DNA of 64,000 nt from Allohoeflea poritis (lineage in GTDB: Bacteria; Pseudomonadota; Alphaproteobacteria; Rhizobiales; Rhizobiaceae), in assembly GCF_027889715.1 (NCBI RefSeq), contig NZ_JAPJZH010000004.1:124001-188000 (forward strand). Reading direction: 5' to 3'. A program made the position numbers and the translations under genes. The notes beneath the pieces are model-generated. The model had not been told where the DNA came from. It did not search any database and was given only the letters and a program-made list of their open reading frames with translations. Positions 10,495 to 22,471 of the stretch are shown one piece after another. The stretch's first letter is position 1. Each line of letters opens with the position of its first letter.

Positions 10495-11472
10495 ATGACG
10501 CTGAGCAATGAACCGAAGCTGGTCACGGTATTTGGCGGATCCGGTTTCATCGGACGCCATGTCGTGCGCGCGCTGGCAAAGCGCGGCTACAATGTGCGCG
10601 CCGCCGTGCGCCGGCCGGACCTCGCAGGCCACCTGCAGCCCATGGGCAATGTCGGCCAGATCGTCGCCGTTCAGGCCAATCTGCGGAACCCGGAATCGGT
10701 GCAGCGGGCCATTCAGGGCGCTGATCATGTGGTCAATCTCGTCGGCATCCTGTTCGAGCGTGGCCGTAACACCTTCGACAATATACAGCACAACGGCGCG
10801 CGCGCCGTGGCGGAAGCCTGCCGCGCCGCCGGCATCGGCCTGACCCATGTCTCGGCCATTGGCGCGGACAGCGGCAGCCTCTCCGATTATGGGCGCACCA
10901 AGGGCCTGGCAGAGGAGGCGGTTCGTCAGGCCGTTCCCGACGCGACGATCATCCGCCCCTCCATCGTGTTCGGCCCGGAGGACGATTTTTTCAACAAATT
11001 CGCCGAAATGGCGCGCTTCTCCCCGTTCCTGCCCCTGATCGGCGGCGGCGTTACGCATTTTCAGCCGGTCTATGTGGGCGATGTTGCCGAAGCTGTCGCC
11101 AAGGCCGTCGACGGCGTTGTCGAGCCGGGCAAGACGTGGGAACTCGGCGGACCGGAGATTCTCGATTTCCGGCAATGCCTGACACTGATGCTGGAGATGA
11201 TCGGGCGCAAGCGCGCCTTCCTGTCGATCCCATGGTACGCAGCCAGCCTGCTCGGCAGGGTGATGTCGCTGGTGCCGCTGATCGATCCGGTTCTGACCAG
11301 GGACCAGGTCGTCCTGCTGCGGTCCGACAATGTGGTTTCGGCGGCGGCGGAGTCGGAGGGACGCACGCTTGCAGGCCTCGGCATCGAGGCGACGACGCTG
11401 GAAGCGATCCTGCCGTCCTATCTCGTGCGCTTCAAACCGGCCGGACAGTTCACCAAAGACCTGATCGCCTGA
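10495..11472 (+). CDS. NDUFA9-like NAD(P)-binding epimerase/dehydratase family protein
   Basis: This 325-residue atypical short-chain dehydrogenase carries VFGGSGFIGRHVVRAL, the Rossmann nucleotide-binding turn, at residues 10-25. DHVVNLVGILFERG and RPSIVFGPEDDFFNKFA are hallmarks of the group that includes the complex I accessory subunit NDUFA9. The active-site Tyr-x-x-x-Lys occurs as YGRTK. In alphaproteobacteria these proteins are annotated as complex I NDUFA9 subunit family, but whether they bind complex I or modify a sugar or quinone is open. The TSUP gene follows two bases after the stop. Confidence 0.85.
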   Translation: MTLSNEPKLVTVFGGSGFIGRHVVRALAKRGYNVRAAVRRPDLAGHLQPMGNVGQIVAVQANLRNPESVQRAIQGADHVVNLVGILFERGRNTFDNIQHNGARAVAEACRAAGIGLTHVSAIGADSGSLSDYGRTKGLAEEAVRQAVPDATIIRPSIVFGPEDDFFNKFAEMARFSPFLPLIGGGVTHFQPVYVGDVAEAVAKAVDGVVEPGKTWELGGPEILDFRQCLTLMLEMIGRKRAFLSIPWYAASLLGRVMSLVPLIDPVLTRDQVVLLRSDNVVSAAAESEGRTLAGLGIEATTLEAILPSYLVRFKPAGQFTKDLIA

Positions 11473-11473
11473 T

Positions 11474-12247
11474 TTGGCGACCCTTGCTGGCATATTTCTT
11501 CCGGACGGACTGCCCGCACATTTCGCCGCCCTCTTGATCGCGGCCAGTTTTGCCACCTCCTTTATCACGGCCTCCGTGGGAATTGGCGGCGGCGCGGCCA
11601 TGATCGCGCTCATGTCCTATTTCGTTCCGCCCGCAGCGCTCATTCCTGTCCACGGCGCCGTCCAACTGGGCTCCAATGGCGGGCGAACGATCGTCTTGCG
11701 CGATTATGTCGACTGGACCCGGGTCGCTGCCTTCTCTGCCGGCGCGCTGTTCGGTGCCGCGATCGGCGCCGCCATCGCCGTGCGCTTGCAGAGCGGCATC
11801 ATCCTGATGGTGCTCGGCGCTTTCATCGTTGCCACGACCTGGGTTCCGCTCCGGCGCATCGCGGCGATGAAAACGAGGGGATTTGCGGCGATCGGTGCGA
11901 TCACGACCTTTCTGGGCATGTTTCTCGGCGCAACCGGCCCCCTCAACGCGGCGCTGCTGTCCAACAGCTTTCCGGTGCGTCAGAAGCTTGTCGGATCGCT
12001 CGCGGCGCTGATGAGTGTCCAGCACGGTTTCAAGGTGATCGGATTTGCGGTTGTCGGCTTTGCCTTCGCGCCGTGGCTGCCGCTGATCGCGCTGATGATC
12101 GCCAGCGGCTTCGGCGGTACGCTTGCCGGCTCTAAACTGCTCAATACCATGCCGGAGAAGGGCTTCAGGCTGGCCTTCAAGCTTGCCCTGACGCTGCTTG
12201 CGGCCGGCATGATCTTTCGCGGTGTGAAGACATTTTACTGGAATTAA
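11474..12247 (+). CDS. TSUP (TauE/SafE) family membrane transporter
   Basis: This 257-residue protein has about eight hydrophobic segments. It carries the duplicated TSUP half-repeat: SVGIGGGAAMIALMSYF followed by IPVHGAVQLGSNGGR, and again in the second half AATGPLNAALLSNSF followed by SVQHGFKVIGFA. TSUP proteins export or import small sulfonates, sulfite or thiosulfate across the inner membrane. The substrate is unknown here. The only early start is TTG at 11474, two bases after the preceding stop, which suggests translational coupling. Confidence 0.85.
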   Translation: MATLAGIFLPDGLPAHFAALLIAASFATSFITASVGIGGGAAMIALMSYFVPPAALIPVHGAVQLGSNGGRTIVLRDYVDWTRVAAFSAGALFGAAIGAAIAVRLQSGIILMVLGAFIVATTWVPLRRIAAMKTRGFAAIGAITTFLGMFLGATGPLNAALLSNSFPVRQKLVGSLAALMSVQHGFKVIGFAVVGFAFAPWLPLIALMIASGFGGTLAGSKLLNTMPEKGFRLAFKLALTLLAAGMIFRGVKTFYWN

Positions 12248-12413
12248 CACATTCGCCATTGAACCTTCATGAGTATGCGCTTACATGTGGCAAATCATTA
12301 GGAATTGGCTGATAAATTCAGCTTCGCCGTCACGGCGAGGTTGTTGTTTTGCGGCAGGGGACATGCCGTCGGCCAAGGCCGTCGTTGGGGATAAGACGGG
12401 TTTTTTGAGTATC

Positions 12414-12593
12414 ATGACAGAACAGAAAATAATGGGCAGGGCCGTTTTTTCATCGTTCATCATCGCCGGCGCCGTGATATTGGCAGCGGCATTCCTGGCG
12501 CCACAGGCCGGGATGAGCCGGGACAGCGGATGCAATGCCGCCTACGGCATCGACAATTGCACGGCTGACCTTGCCGGAGCCGGCAGCAACTAG
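12414..12593 (+). CDS. Possible small membrane protein, 59 residues
   Basis: This short ORF encodes a basic start, one strongly hydrophobic helix (about residues 10-28), and a small polar tail with two cysteines. The shape fits a small exported or membrane-anchored protein, but I recognise no family. The frame is open upstream to 12285; the ATG at 12414 puts the helix at the N-terminus. A second ATG lies at 12432. Its stop overlaps that of the P450 remnant. The 166 bases before it (12248-12413) hold no gene that I can support. Confidence 0.35.
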   Translation: MTEQKIMGRAVFSSFIIAGAVILAAAFLAPQAGMSRDSGCNAAYGIDNCTADLAGAGSN

Positions 12594-12874
12594 CCCAAAT
12601 CCTGATTTTTTCGCGACACAACGCGCATCGGCAGCCCGCCCTCGGGCTGGACCGTCAGTTTCTGCACGGGCCATGGATAGGTCTTTTCGGTGCAATCGAA
12701 ACGGTAGCGGCGCATCAGCACGCCGAGCGCGATCACCGCTTCCCGCAGCGCGAAGGTGGCGCCGATGCAGACCCGCGGGCCGACGCCAAACGGCAAATAC
12801 TGGAAACGGCCGATCGAATCCCTGTTTTCGGGCAGAAAGCGGGCGGGAATTAAGGGCTGAACGGGCGCATCCAT
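12590..12874 (-). pseudogene. Cytochrome P450, C-terminal heme-domain remnant
   Basis: The frame encodes only the last 90 or so residues of a P450. RFLPENRDSIGRFQYLPFG leads into the heme-ligand loop FGVGPRVCIG (Cys36 of the fragment), followed by the L-helix and the C-terminal strands. The I helix, ExxR motif and everything else (some 350 residues) are absent. The 218 bases upstream towards gyrB do not encode them in any frame I read, and the surviving piece is well preserved. It is most likely the leftover of a deletion and should not make an active enzyme. Confidence 0.8.
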
Positions 12875-12991
12875 GGCGTCGACACTTTCCTAGAGAGCAT
12901 ATAGGCGTCCGGCACCGCCGACCAAGCCGTTTTCGGCGCCAAACAAGACTATTTTGCTTGCCAACGGGACCCGGGCGACTATACCGAATAA

Positions 12992-13020
12992 TTGGATTTT
13001 TTGGGTAAAATCATTATATT
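12992..13020 (+). promoter_or_regulatory. Putative housekeeping promoter of gyrB
   Basis: TTGGAT (12992) and TATATT (13015) are separated by 17 bases in an unusually AT-rich stretch, 72 bases before the gyrB ATG. This is the best sigma-70-like match in the gap between the P450 remnant and gyrB. Confidence 0.45.
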
Positions 13021-13041
13021 AATGTCAAATTGGCCGGGTGA

Positions 13042-15528
<2,487 letters not shown>

Positions 15529-15538
15529 TGTGTGCGTT

Positions 15539-15568
15539 AAGGGTGTTTTTCAAGTTGATTACACCCTT
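15539..15568 (+). terminator. Weak hairpin just after gyrB
   Basis: AAGGGTGT pairs with ACACCCTT across a 14-base loop, starting 11 bases after the gyrB stop. There is no T-tract after the stem, so termination would be factor-dependent or weak. Confidence 0.3.
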
Positions 15569-15741
15569 GGTTGAATCAATAGCCGGAACCGTTGCGCTGC
15601 AGCAAAAAGCTGTTAGGCTGTCGCCGGATCACGTTGCGTTGCACAATATCGTGATGGTGTATTGGCTTGTGGGGACAAGCTGCACGTCCATATGGGGTGA
15701 TACCCGGGGAGCAGATTCATAAAGGCCAGAGGGGTACATCG

Positions 15742-17046
15742 ATGTTCTATCAGCTCTATGAATTGAGCCATGCGGCGATGTCGCCTTGGCGGGCTGCGGC
15801 TGATGCGATGCGGCTGGCCTATACCAATCCCCTCAACCCGATCTCGCAGACACCGGCCGGCCGGACGCTGGCCGCGGGCCTTGAAGTCTTCGAACGCACG
15901 ACCCGGCGCTATGGCAAGCCGGAATTCGGCATCCATGAAACGACGGTCGATTTCCAGAAAGTGCCGGTGCACGAGGATATCGTCTGGAAGAAGCCGTTCT
16001 GCAATCTGATCCATTTCCACCGGGCATTGCCGCCCGAGGCCAAGCGCGGCCCGAAAATCCTCATCGTCGCGCCGATGTCGGGCCACTATGCGACGCTCCT
16101 GCGCGGAACGGTCGAGACCCTGCTTCCAAGCGCCGATGTCTATATCACCGACTGGATCGATGCGCGCATGGTGCCCGTGAGCGACGGTTCCTTCGACCTT
16201 GACGACTATATCGACTACATCATCGAGATGATCCACTGCCTCGGCGAGGACACCCATGTGCTCGCCGTGTGCCAGCCGTCGGTTCCGGTGCTGGCGGCCG
16301 TTGCCGTCATGGAAAAGCGGGGCGATCCGCTGTCGCCGCGGTCGATGACGCTGATGGGCGGGCCGATCGACACGCGCATCAACCCGACCGCGGTCAATGC
16401 GCTGGCGGAAACCAAGCCGCTCGAATGGTTCCGCGACAATGTCATCATGCGGGTTCCGTGGCCGCAGCCGGGCTTCATGCGCGAGGTTTATCCGGGCTTT
16501 CTGCAACTGTCCGGTTTCATGTCGATGAATCTCGACAAGCACATGATCGCGCAGAAGGATTTCTTCCAGCATCTGGTCGAGGGCGATGGCGATTCGGCCG
16601 AAAAGCACCGCGATTTCTACGATGAATATCTGGCTGTCATGGATCTGACCGCCGAGTTCTACCTGCAGACCGTCGAGACCGTCTTCATCGAGCATGCGCT
16701 GCCGAAAGGCTGTTTCATGCATCGCGACGAGCTCGTCGAGCCCTCGGCGATCAAGTCTGTCGCCCTTCTGACCGTGGAAGGCGAGAATGACGATATCTCC
16801 GGCCTCGGACAGACCCGCGCGGCCCATGATCTGTGCGTGAACATACCGGAAGACATGCGCCAGCATTACATGCAGCCGAAGGTCGGCCATTACGGCGTCT
16901 TCAACGGCTCGCGCTTCCGGGCCGAAATCGCGCCGCGCATCGTCGATTTCATGCGCTCGCACGATCATCGCAAGGCCGCCGCGAAGAAGTCCAAAAACCC
17001 GATTCGTCGCCGCAAGCGCGTACTGGCCGGCGCGGCCGGCAAGTAG
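15742..17046 (+). CDS. phaZ: Intracellular polyhydroxyalkanoate depolymerase
   Basis: This 434-residue alpha/beta hydrolase breaks down stored poly-3-hydroxybutyrate granules. It matches intracellular PhaZ of the a-type: MFYQLYELSHAAMSPWR at the N-terminus, PMSGHYATLLRGTV, TDWIDARMVP, and the nucleophile elbow AVCQPSVPVLAA, in which Cys177 takes the place of the usual Ser, as in this class. The C-terminal GHYGVFNGSRF carries the catalytic His, and the last 20 residues are very basic. I took ATG 15742, which has AGAGGGG upstream, over an earlier in-frame start. No phaC or phaR is nearby. Confidence 0.93.
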   Translation: MFYQLYELSHAAMSPWRAAADAMRLAYTNPLNPISQTPAGRTLAAGLEVFERTTRRYGKPEFGIHETTVDFQKVPVHEDIVWKKPFCNLIHFHRALPPEAKRGPKILIVAPMSGHYATLLRGTVETLLPSADVYITDWIDARMVPVSDGSFDLDDYIDYIIEMIHCLGEDTHVLAVCQPSVPVLAAVAVMEKRGDPLSPRSMTLMGGPIDTRINPTAVNALAETKPLEWFRDNVIMRVPWPQPGFMREVYPGFLQLSGFMSMNLDKHMIAQKDFFQHLVEGDGDSAEKHRDFYDEYLAVMDLTAEFYLQTVETVFIEHALPKGCFMHRDELVEPSAIKSVALLTVEGENDDISGLGQTRAAHDLCVNIPEDMRQHYMQPKVGHYGVFNGSRFRAEIAPRIVDFMRSHDHRKAAAKKSKNPIRRRKRVLAGAAGK

Positions 17047-17103
17047 GTTCCGCATCTTCCATATTTTCAGATACTGAAGCTGAATGCAGCGGACGGACCC
17101 GGT

Positions 17104-17146
17104 GCGGAAAATTGCCTATCCGGTAAATTTTCCGCTGAATTATTGT
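17104..17146 (+). terminator. Probable terminator of phaZ
   Basis: GCGGAAAATT (17104-17113) pairs perfectly with AATTTTCCGC (17126-17135) and is followed after a few bases by a T-rich run. It lies 57 bases after the phaZ stop. Confidence 0.5.
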
Positions 17147-17263
17147 TTTATTTCAATATGTTGCAAATTTTATCGATCTCAATTTCTTGAATCCGGCCCG
17201 ATTGCCCCCACATCAAAACCGTGAGCGGCAATGTCTGCTGCTTCCTAGCAAAAGGGCTTATCG

Positions 17264-17686
17264 ATGACCAATACCACAATGTTGCGTCCTGCCTGGACCC
17301 CTCTGACCATCGGCCTGATGGTCCTGGGCTTTGTCGTATTCTGGCCTCTGGGCCTTGCAATGCTTGCCTACATCATCTGGGGTGACCGGCTCGACGGTTT
17401 CAAACGGGACGTGAACAAGGCGACGGACGAGATGTTCGCCGGCTGCAAGCGCGCCCGCCGTCACAGCCACCGGAGCTATCATTCGCGCACCGGCAATGTC
17501 GCCTTTGACGAGTGGCGCGAGAAGGAGCTTGCGCGCCTTGAAGAAGAGCGGCGCAAGCTTGACGAGGCACGGGAAGAGTTCGACACCTATCTTCGCGAAT
17601 TGCGGCGGGCCAAGGACCAGGAAGAGTTTGATCGCTTCATGGCCAAACGAAAAAAAGACCGGCCGGCAGACAGCGATCAGGACTGA
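17264..17686 (+). CDS. DUF2852 family membrane-associated protein
   Basis: This 140-residue protein opens with a polar segment and then a hydrophobic helix rich in aromatic residues (FVVFWPLGLAMLAYIIWGD, about 22-42), which is the DUF2852 signature. A long charged helix follows (roughly 80-130, many Glu, Lys and Arg in heptad-like spacing) that may form a coiled coil. The function is unknown. It is an isolated gene with its own terminator just downstream. Confidence 0.8.
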   Translation: MTNTTMLRPAWTPLTIGLMVLGFVVFWPLGLAMLAYIIWGDRLDGFKRDVNKATDEMFAGCKRARRHSHRSYHSRTGNVAFDEWREKELARLEEERRKLDEAREEFDTYLRELRRAKDQEEFDRFMAKRKKDRPADSDQD

Positions 17687-17710
17687 CCTCCAGGTCTAGC
17701 CTCATGACTT

Positions 17711-17736
17711 GGCGCCCCAATGGGGCGCCCTTTTTG
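17711..17736 (+). terminator. Rho-independent terminator after the DUF2852 gene
   Basis: GGCGCCCC and GGGGCGCC form a perfect 8-base stem with a 3-base loop, followed by CTTTTTG. It lies 25 bases after the DUF2852 stop and before the start I chose for the next gene, which argues against an alternative start at 17709. Confidence 0.85.
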
Positions 17737-17768
17737 CGTTACGCAGAGAATCGCCTAAACAAAGACGC

Positions 17769-18527
17769 ATGTTCGGACTGAAGAAGCGTTCGAGGACATC
17801 GCGCAAACAGGCAGAGCGCGGCCGCGACATAGCGGTCGCCGGTCGCCGGCTGCCGCTCACAATCAGGGAAAACGAACGCGCCACGCGCCTGACCTTGCGG
17901 ATCGAGCCGGGCGGCAGGGCGCTGAAGATGTCGGTTCCCGTCGGGATACCGGATCACGAGATCGACCGCTTCCTGCATCGCCATCATGGCTGGCTCAAAA
18001 GCCGGCTGGACAAGATGCCGAAGGCAAGCGGCCTCGAGGATGGCGGCTCCATTCCCATCCGCGGGGTTGCCCATCGCATCGTGCGAACGGGAAAGCTGCG
18101 CGGCATAACCGAAACAGGCGAAGCGGATGGCGAGCCCGTTCTTCAGGTCGGCGGCGCGCCGGAACATCTCGGCCGACGGATTGTCGACTTCCTGAAGAAA
18201 CAGGCCCGGGCGGATCTGGAAGAGGCGGCCAACCGCCACGCCGCGACTCTCGGAAAGACCATTGCCGGCATCCGCTTGAAGGATACGAAGAGCCGCTGGG
18301 GATCCTGCAGTTCGCGGGGCAACCTCTCCTTTTCCTGGCGCATCGTCATGGCGCCCGACCATGTCATCGACTATCTGGCCGCGCACGAGGTCGCCCATCT
18401 TGCGGAAATGAACCACGGTCCGCGCTTCTGGGCGCTGTGCCGCCGGCTGTGCACCCGGACCGACGAGGCCAAAAGCTGGCTGAAGCGCCACGGATCGTCG
18501 CTGCATGCCATTGATTTCCATCTATAA
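17769..18527 (+). CDS. SprT/YgjP-like zinc metallopeptidase-domain protein
   Basis: This 252-residue protein carries the zinc motif AHEVAHLAEMNHGPRFW (HExxH plus a third His) near residue 210. TKSRWGSCSSRGNLSFSWR before it is typical of the M48-like DUF45/YgjP family. The N-terminal half is a mixed beta domain. Relatives are putative metalloproteases with poorly known targets. I chose ATG 17769 because the longer reading frame would begin inside the preceding terminator. Confidence 0.82.
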   Translation: MFGLKKRSRTSRKQAERGRDIAVAGRRLPLTIRENERATRLTLRIEPGGRALKMSVPVGIPDHEIDRFLHRHHGWLKSRLDKMPKASGLEDGGSIPIRGVAHRIVRTGKLRGITETGEADGEPVLQVGGAPEHLGRRIVDFLKKQARADLEEAANRHAATLGKTIAGIRLKDTKSRWGSCSSRGNLSFSWRIVMAPDHVIDYLAAHEVAHLAEMNHGPRFWALCRRLCTRTDEAKSWLKRHGSSLHAIDFHL

Positions 18528-18681
18528 ACACGTCCATTGCGGCCCGGCGCGGTCCTTGAGGCCGACCAGCCGCCATCCGGCGTTGACGCACTGAAACATT
18601 CCTGAGCCGGTCATCCGAATTCGGCACAAATCGGCATCCCGGATACTCGACTCCGGCGCGATTTCATGCGACGAGCACCCC

Positions 18682-19338
18682 ATGAGCGTTTCTGTAAAAA
18701 TCTGCGGGCTGAAGACGCAGGAAACCCTTGAGGCGGCCATCGATGGCGGCGCGTCCCATGTCGGTTTCATCTTCTTTGCAAAAAGCCCGCGAAACATTGC
18801 ACTGAAAGACGCCGGCCTGCTCGCGGACCGGGCACGTGGACGGGCGCGCAATGTCGCGGTGTCGGTGAACGCGGATGATGAAACGCTGGACGCAATCGTC
18901 TCGGAAGTGCGGCCGGACATGCTGCAGCTTCACGGCAGCGAAAGCCCGGAACGCGTTGCCGCGGTCAAGGCGCGCTACGGCCTGCCGGTCATGAAGGCCG
19001 TTGCCCTGAAAGAGCAGGGGGACCTGCGCCAGATGGAGCCCTATCAGGGCGTTGCCGACAGGTTCCTGTTCGAGGCCAGGCCGCCGGCGGGATCGGAACT
19101 TCCCGGCGGCAACGGCGTTCCGTTCGACTGGACCATTCTTTCGACGATCGATCCGGATATCGATTACATGCTGTCCGGCGGCCTTGACGCCGAAAATATC
19201 GGCGACGCGCTGGCCGCAACCGGCGCCCGGGGCGTCGACCTTTCCTCGGGCGTTGAGAGCGCGCCTGGGCAGAAGGACATCAAACGGATCGCTGAATTTT
19301 TCGAGGCGCTGAGGTCCGCAGAAAGGGCCGCCGCTTGA
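18682..19338 (+). CDS. trpF: Phosphoribosylanthranilate isomerase
   Basis: This 218-residue TIM-barrel enzyme performs the Amadori rearrangement of PRA to CdRP in tryptophan synthesis. [11 protein letters not shown] at the N-terminus contains the catalytic Cys. Asp138 of the family is in the FDWTIL region, and the C-terminal GVDLSSGVE binds the phosphate. It heads a tight run trpF-trpB-trpA-accD-folC; trpC, trpD and trpE are not in the window, so tryptophan genes are split in this chromosome as in other rhizobia. Confidence 0.97.
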   Translation: MSVSVKICGLKTQETLEAAIDGGASHVGFIFFAKSPRNIALKDAGLLADRARGRARNVAVSVNADDETLDAIVSEVRPDMLQLHGSESPERVAAVKARYGLPVMKAVALKEQGDLRQMEPYQGVADRFLFEARPPAGSELPGGNGVPFDWTILSTIDPDIDYMLSGGLDAENIGDALAATGARGVDLSSGVESAPGQKDIKRIAEFFEALRSAERAAA

Positions 19339-19348
19339 GGAGTATCCC

Positions 19349-20569
19349 GTGAACCAGCCAGTCAAACCCAATTCCTTCCGCGCCGGACCCGATGAAGAAG
19401 GCCGCTTCGGCATTTTCGGCGGACGCTTTGTCGCCGAAACGCTGATGCCGCTCATCCTCGACCTGCAGGATCACTGGGACAGGGCCAAGGAAGATCCCGA
19501 ATATCAGGCGGAACTGGCCGATCTCAACACGCATTATACGGGCCGGCCCAGCCCGCTCTATTTCGCCGAGCGGCTGACGCAGGAACTGGGCGGCGCGAAG
19601 ATCTATTTCAAGCGCGACGAGCTCAATCACACGGGCTCGCACAAGATCAACAACTGTCTCGGCCAGATCCTGCTGGCGCGCCGCATGGGCAAGACCCGCA
19701 TCATCGCCGAAACGGGCGCAGGTCAGCACGGCGTTGCCGCGGCGACGGTCGCGGCGCGGTTCGGCCTGCCCTGCGTCGTCTATATGGGCGCGACCGATGT
19801 GGAACGGCAGGCGCCGAATGTCTTCCGCATGAAGCTTCTCGGCGCCGAGGTCATTCCCGTCAGCGCCGGCAACGGCACCCTCAAGGACGCCATGAACGAG
19901 GCGCTGCGCGACTGGGTGACCAATGTCGAAAGCACCTATTACCTGATCGGCACCGCCGCCGGCCCGCACCCCTATCCGGAAATGGTGCGCGACTTCCAGT
20001 CGGTGATCGGCCAGGAGACCAAGGAACAGCTCATGGAGCGCGAGGGACGGCTGCCCGACATGATCGTCGCGGCGGTCGGCGGCGGCTCCAACGCCATCGG
20101 CCTCTTCCATCCCTTCCTGGATGATGAATCGGTGCGGATCGTCGGTGTCGAAGCCGGCGGCAAGGGGCTCGACAGCAAGGAGCACTGCGCTTCGCTGACG
20201 GCTGGCAGCCCCGGCGTATTGCACGGCAACCGCACCTATCTGCTGCAGGATGGCGACGGCCAGATCGAGGAAGGCCACTCGATATCGGCCGGGCTCGACT
20301 ATCCGGGCATCGGGCCGGAGCACTCATGGCTCAAGGACAATGGCCGGGTCGAATATGTGCCGATCATGGATGACGAAGCGCTTGAGGCGTTTCAGCGCCT
20401 GACCCGTGTCGAAGGGATCATTCCGGCGCTCGAGCCGTCCCATGCGCTCGCCGAGGTTATCAAGCGGGCGCCGGCGATGGGCAAGGACGAGATCATCGTC
20501 ATGAATCTGTGCGGGCGGGGCGACAAGGACGTCTTTACCGCCGCAAAACATCTCGGAGTGGAGCTGTAA
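19349..20569 (+). CDS. trpB: Tryptophan synthase beta chain
   Basis: This 406-residue PLP enzyme joins indole and serine to make tryptophan in complex with TrpA. The PLP Lys lies in [16 protein letters not shown], the Gly-rich phosphate loop in [17 protein letters not shown], and the monovalent-cation and C-terminal [12 protein letters not shown] motifs are present. The GTG start at 19349 follows GGAGTA, ten bases after trpF. All key residues are intact. Confidence 0.98.
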   Translation: MNQPVKPNSFRAGPDEEGRFGIFGGRFVAETLMPLILDLQDHWDRAKEDPEYQAELADLNTHYTGRPSPLYFAERLTQELGGAKIYFKRDELNHTGSHKINNCLGQILLARRMGKTRIIAETGAGQHGVAAATVAARFGLPCVVYMGATDVERQAPNVFRMKLLGAEVIPVSAGNGTLKDAMNEALRDWVTNVESTYYLIGTAAGPHPYPEMVRDFQSVIGQETKEQLMEREGRLPDMIVAAVGGGSNAIGLFHPFLDDESVRIVGVEAGGKGLDSKEHCASLTAGSPGVLHGNRTYLLQDGDGQIEEGHSISAGLDYPGIGPEHSWLKDNGRVEYVPIMDDEALEAFQRLTRVEGIIPALEPSHALAEVIKRAPAMGKDEIIVMNLCGRGDKDVFTAAKHLGVEL

Positions 20570-20571
20570 CA

Positions 20572-21411
20572 ATGACCGCGCGTATGGATGCCCGCTTCGC
20601 TTCGCTGGCCGAAGAAGGCCGCCCGGCCCTCGTCACCTATTTCATGGGCGGCGATCCCGATTACGCCACCTCGCTCGAGGTCATGAAGGCGCTGCCGGAA
20701 GCCGGCGCCGACGTCATCGAACTCGGCATGCCCTTTTCCGACCCGATGGCGGACGGACCCGCCATCCAGGCGGCAGGCCTTCGCGCGCTGAAAGGCGGTC
20801 AGACGCTCGCCAAAACGATCCGGATGGCAAGCGAATTCAGGCAGAGCGATCAGGATACGCCCATTGTTCTCATGGGATACTACAATCCGATCTACATCTA
20901 CGGCGTTGACCGCTTCCTCGACGATGCGCTGACGGCCGGCATAGACGGGCTGATCATTGTCGACCTGCCGCCGGAAATGGACGAAGAGCTGTGCGTTCCG
21001 GCGCTGAAGAAGGGCATAAACTTCATTCGCCTGGCGACGCCGACGACCGACGACAAACGGCTGCCGACCGTGCTCAACAACACGTCGGGCTTCGTCTACT
21101 ACGTCTCGATGACCGGAATCACCGGCGGCGCATTGCCGGACACCGACAGGGTGGGCGCGGCCGTTGCGCGCATCAAGGGTCATACCGATCTGCCCGTTTG
21201 CGTCGGCTTCGGCGTCAAGACGGAAGAGCACGCCAAGGCCATCGGCGCCTCGGCCGACGGTGTCGTCGTCGGCACGGCGATCGTCAATGCGGTTGCCGGT
21301 TCGCTTGATGAAAACGGCGCAGCAACGGCGGCGACAGTCGGGCGGGTCGCGGAGCTTGTCCGGGCACTTTCCTCAGGTGTCCGCTCATCCCGCCTTGCCG
21401 CGGCGGAATAA
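20572..21411 (+). CDS. trpA: Tryptophan synthase alpha chain
   Basis: This 279-residue TIM-barrel subunit cleaves indole-3-glycerol phosphate and channels indole to Trp[20 protein letters not shown] contains the catalytic Glu and Asp loop. The phosphate-binding [14 protein letters not shown] and [12 protein letters not shown] are at the C-terminal end. The start at 20572 is two bases after the trpB stop. Confidence 0.98.
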   Translation: MTARMDARFASLAEEGRPALVTYFMGGDPDYATSLEVMKALPEAGADVIELGMPFSDPMADGPAIQAAGLRALKGGQTLAKTIRMASEFRQSDQDTPIVLMGYYNPIYIYGVDRFLDDALTAGIDGLIIVDLPPEMDEELCVPALKKGINFIRLATPTTDDKRLPTVLNNTSGFVYYVSMTGITGGALPDTDRVGAAVARIKGHTDLPVCVGFGVKTEEHAKAIGASADGVVVGTAIVNAVAGSLDENGAATAATVGRVAELVRALSSGVRSSRLAAAE

Positions 21412-21460
21412 AACACCCACATTGTACGTTCGTACTGTTTGACACCTGGAGTATTGCGCC

Positions 21461-22471
21461 GTGAACTGGATTACCAGCTTTGTGCGTCCGAAGATCAATT
21501 CGATGCTCGGCCGCCGGGACGTTCCGGAAAATCTTTGGATCAAGTGCCCCGAATCCGGGGAAATGGTGTTCCACACCGATCTCGAGGAGAATCTGTGGGT
21601 CGTGCCCAATTCGGGCTACCACATGAAAATATCGGCCAAGGCGCGGCTGAACTATCTCTTCGATGACGGGAAATTCGAGGAAGTTGCACGTCCGAAAGCG
21701 GTCCAGGATCCGCTGAAGTTCCGCGATTCGAAGAAATATACGGACCGGCTGCGCGACGTGCGCGCCAAAACGGGCCTGGACGATTCCATCATCGCCGGCA
21801 TCGGAACGATCAAGGGCGTGCGGGCCGTTGCCGTGGCGCATGATTTTTCCTTTATCGGCGGATCGCTCGGTGTCGCCGCCGGCGAAGCGATCATTCATGC
21901 CTTCGAGGTCGCAACCGAACAGAAATGCCCGCTCGTCATGTTCGCCGCCTCGGGCGGCGCGCGCATGCAGGAGGGCATCCTGTCGCTGATGCAGCTGCCG
22001 CGCACGACCGTCGCCGTCGAGATGCTGAAGGAAGCGGGCCTGCCCTATATCGTGGTGCTGACAAATCCGACGACCGGCGGCGTTTCGGCCTCCTATGCAA
22101 TGCTTGGCGATATTCATATCGCCGAACCCGGCGCCGAGATCTGCTTTGCCGGCAAGCGGGTGATCGAGCAGACCATCCACGAAAAACTGCCGGAAGGCTT
22201 CCAGACATCGGAATATCTGATGGAACACGGCATGGTCGACATGGTGGTAACGCGTCACGATCTTCCGAAGACGCTGGCGCGTCTTTTGAAGATCCTGATG
22301 AAGGAGCCGGCGCAGCCGGCGGAAATCGTCGCGCCGCCGGAAGAGGCCGTCGAACCCGCCGAAACGGCGTCGGTCGACGAAGGCGAAACCGCACCCGAAC
22401 CGGCGCTTGAAGCGGCGGAGGCAGGTGCCGGCGATGGATCGGAAAACCGTGACGCAGACAACCGCGGCTGA
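21461..22471 (+). CDS. accD: Acetyl-CoA carboxylase carboxyltransferase subunit beta
   Basis: This 336-residue subunit transfers the carboxyl group from biotin to acetyl-CoA, the first step in fatty acid synthesis, as a complex with AccA. The crotonase-fold core shows [34 protein letters not shown] and [16 protein letters not shown]. The four-Cys zinc ribbon of E. coli AccD is degenerate: only one Cys remains in [13 protein letters not shown]. The last 45 residues are an Ala/Glu/Pro-rich tail. The start is GTG, and the end overlaps folC by 38 bases. Confidence 0.96.
   Translation: MNWITSFVRPKINSMLGRRDVPENLWIKCPESGEMVFHTDLEENLWVVPNSGYHMKISAKARLNYLFDDGKFEEVARPKAVQDPLKFRDSKKYTDRLRDVRAKTGLDDSIIAGIGTIKGVRAVAVAHDFSFIGGSLGVAAGEAIIHAFEVATEQKCPLVMFAASGGARMQEGILSLMQLPRTTVAVEMLKEAGLPYIVVLTNPTTGGVSASYAMLGDIHIAEPGAEICFAGKRVIEQTIHEKLPEGFQTSEYLMEHGMVDMVVTRHDLPKTLARLLKILMKEPAQPAEIVAPPEEAVEPAETASVDEGETAPEPALEAAEAGAGDGSENRDADNRG

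Noticed and set aside
15613-17055. 480-codon minus-strand ORF opposite phaZ
   Set aside because: It is a shadow of phaZ, whose active-site motifs are unmistakable.
17709-17768. Alternative upstream start for the SprT-like protein
   Set aside because: The start would lie inside a strong Rho-independent terminator of the preceding gene and has no ribosome site.
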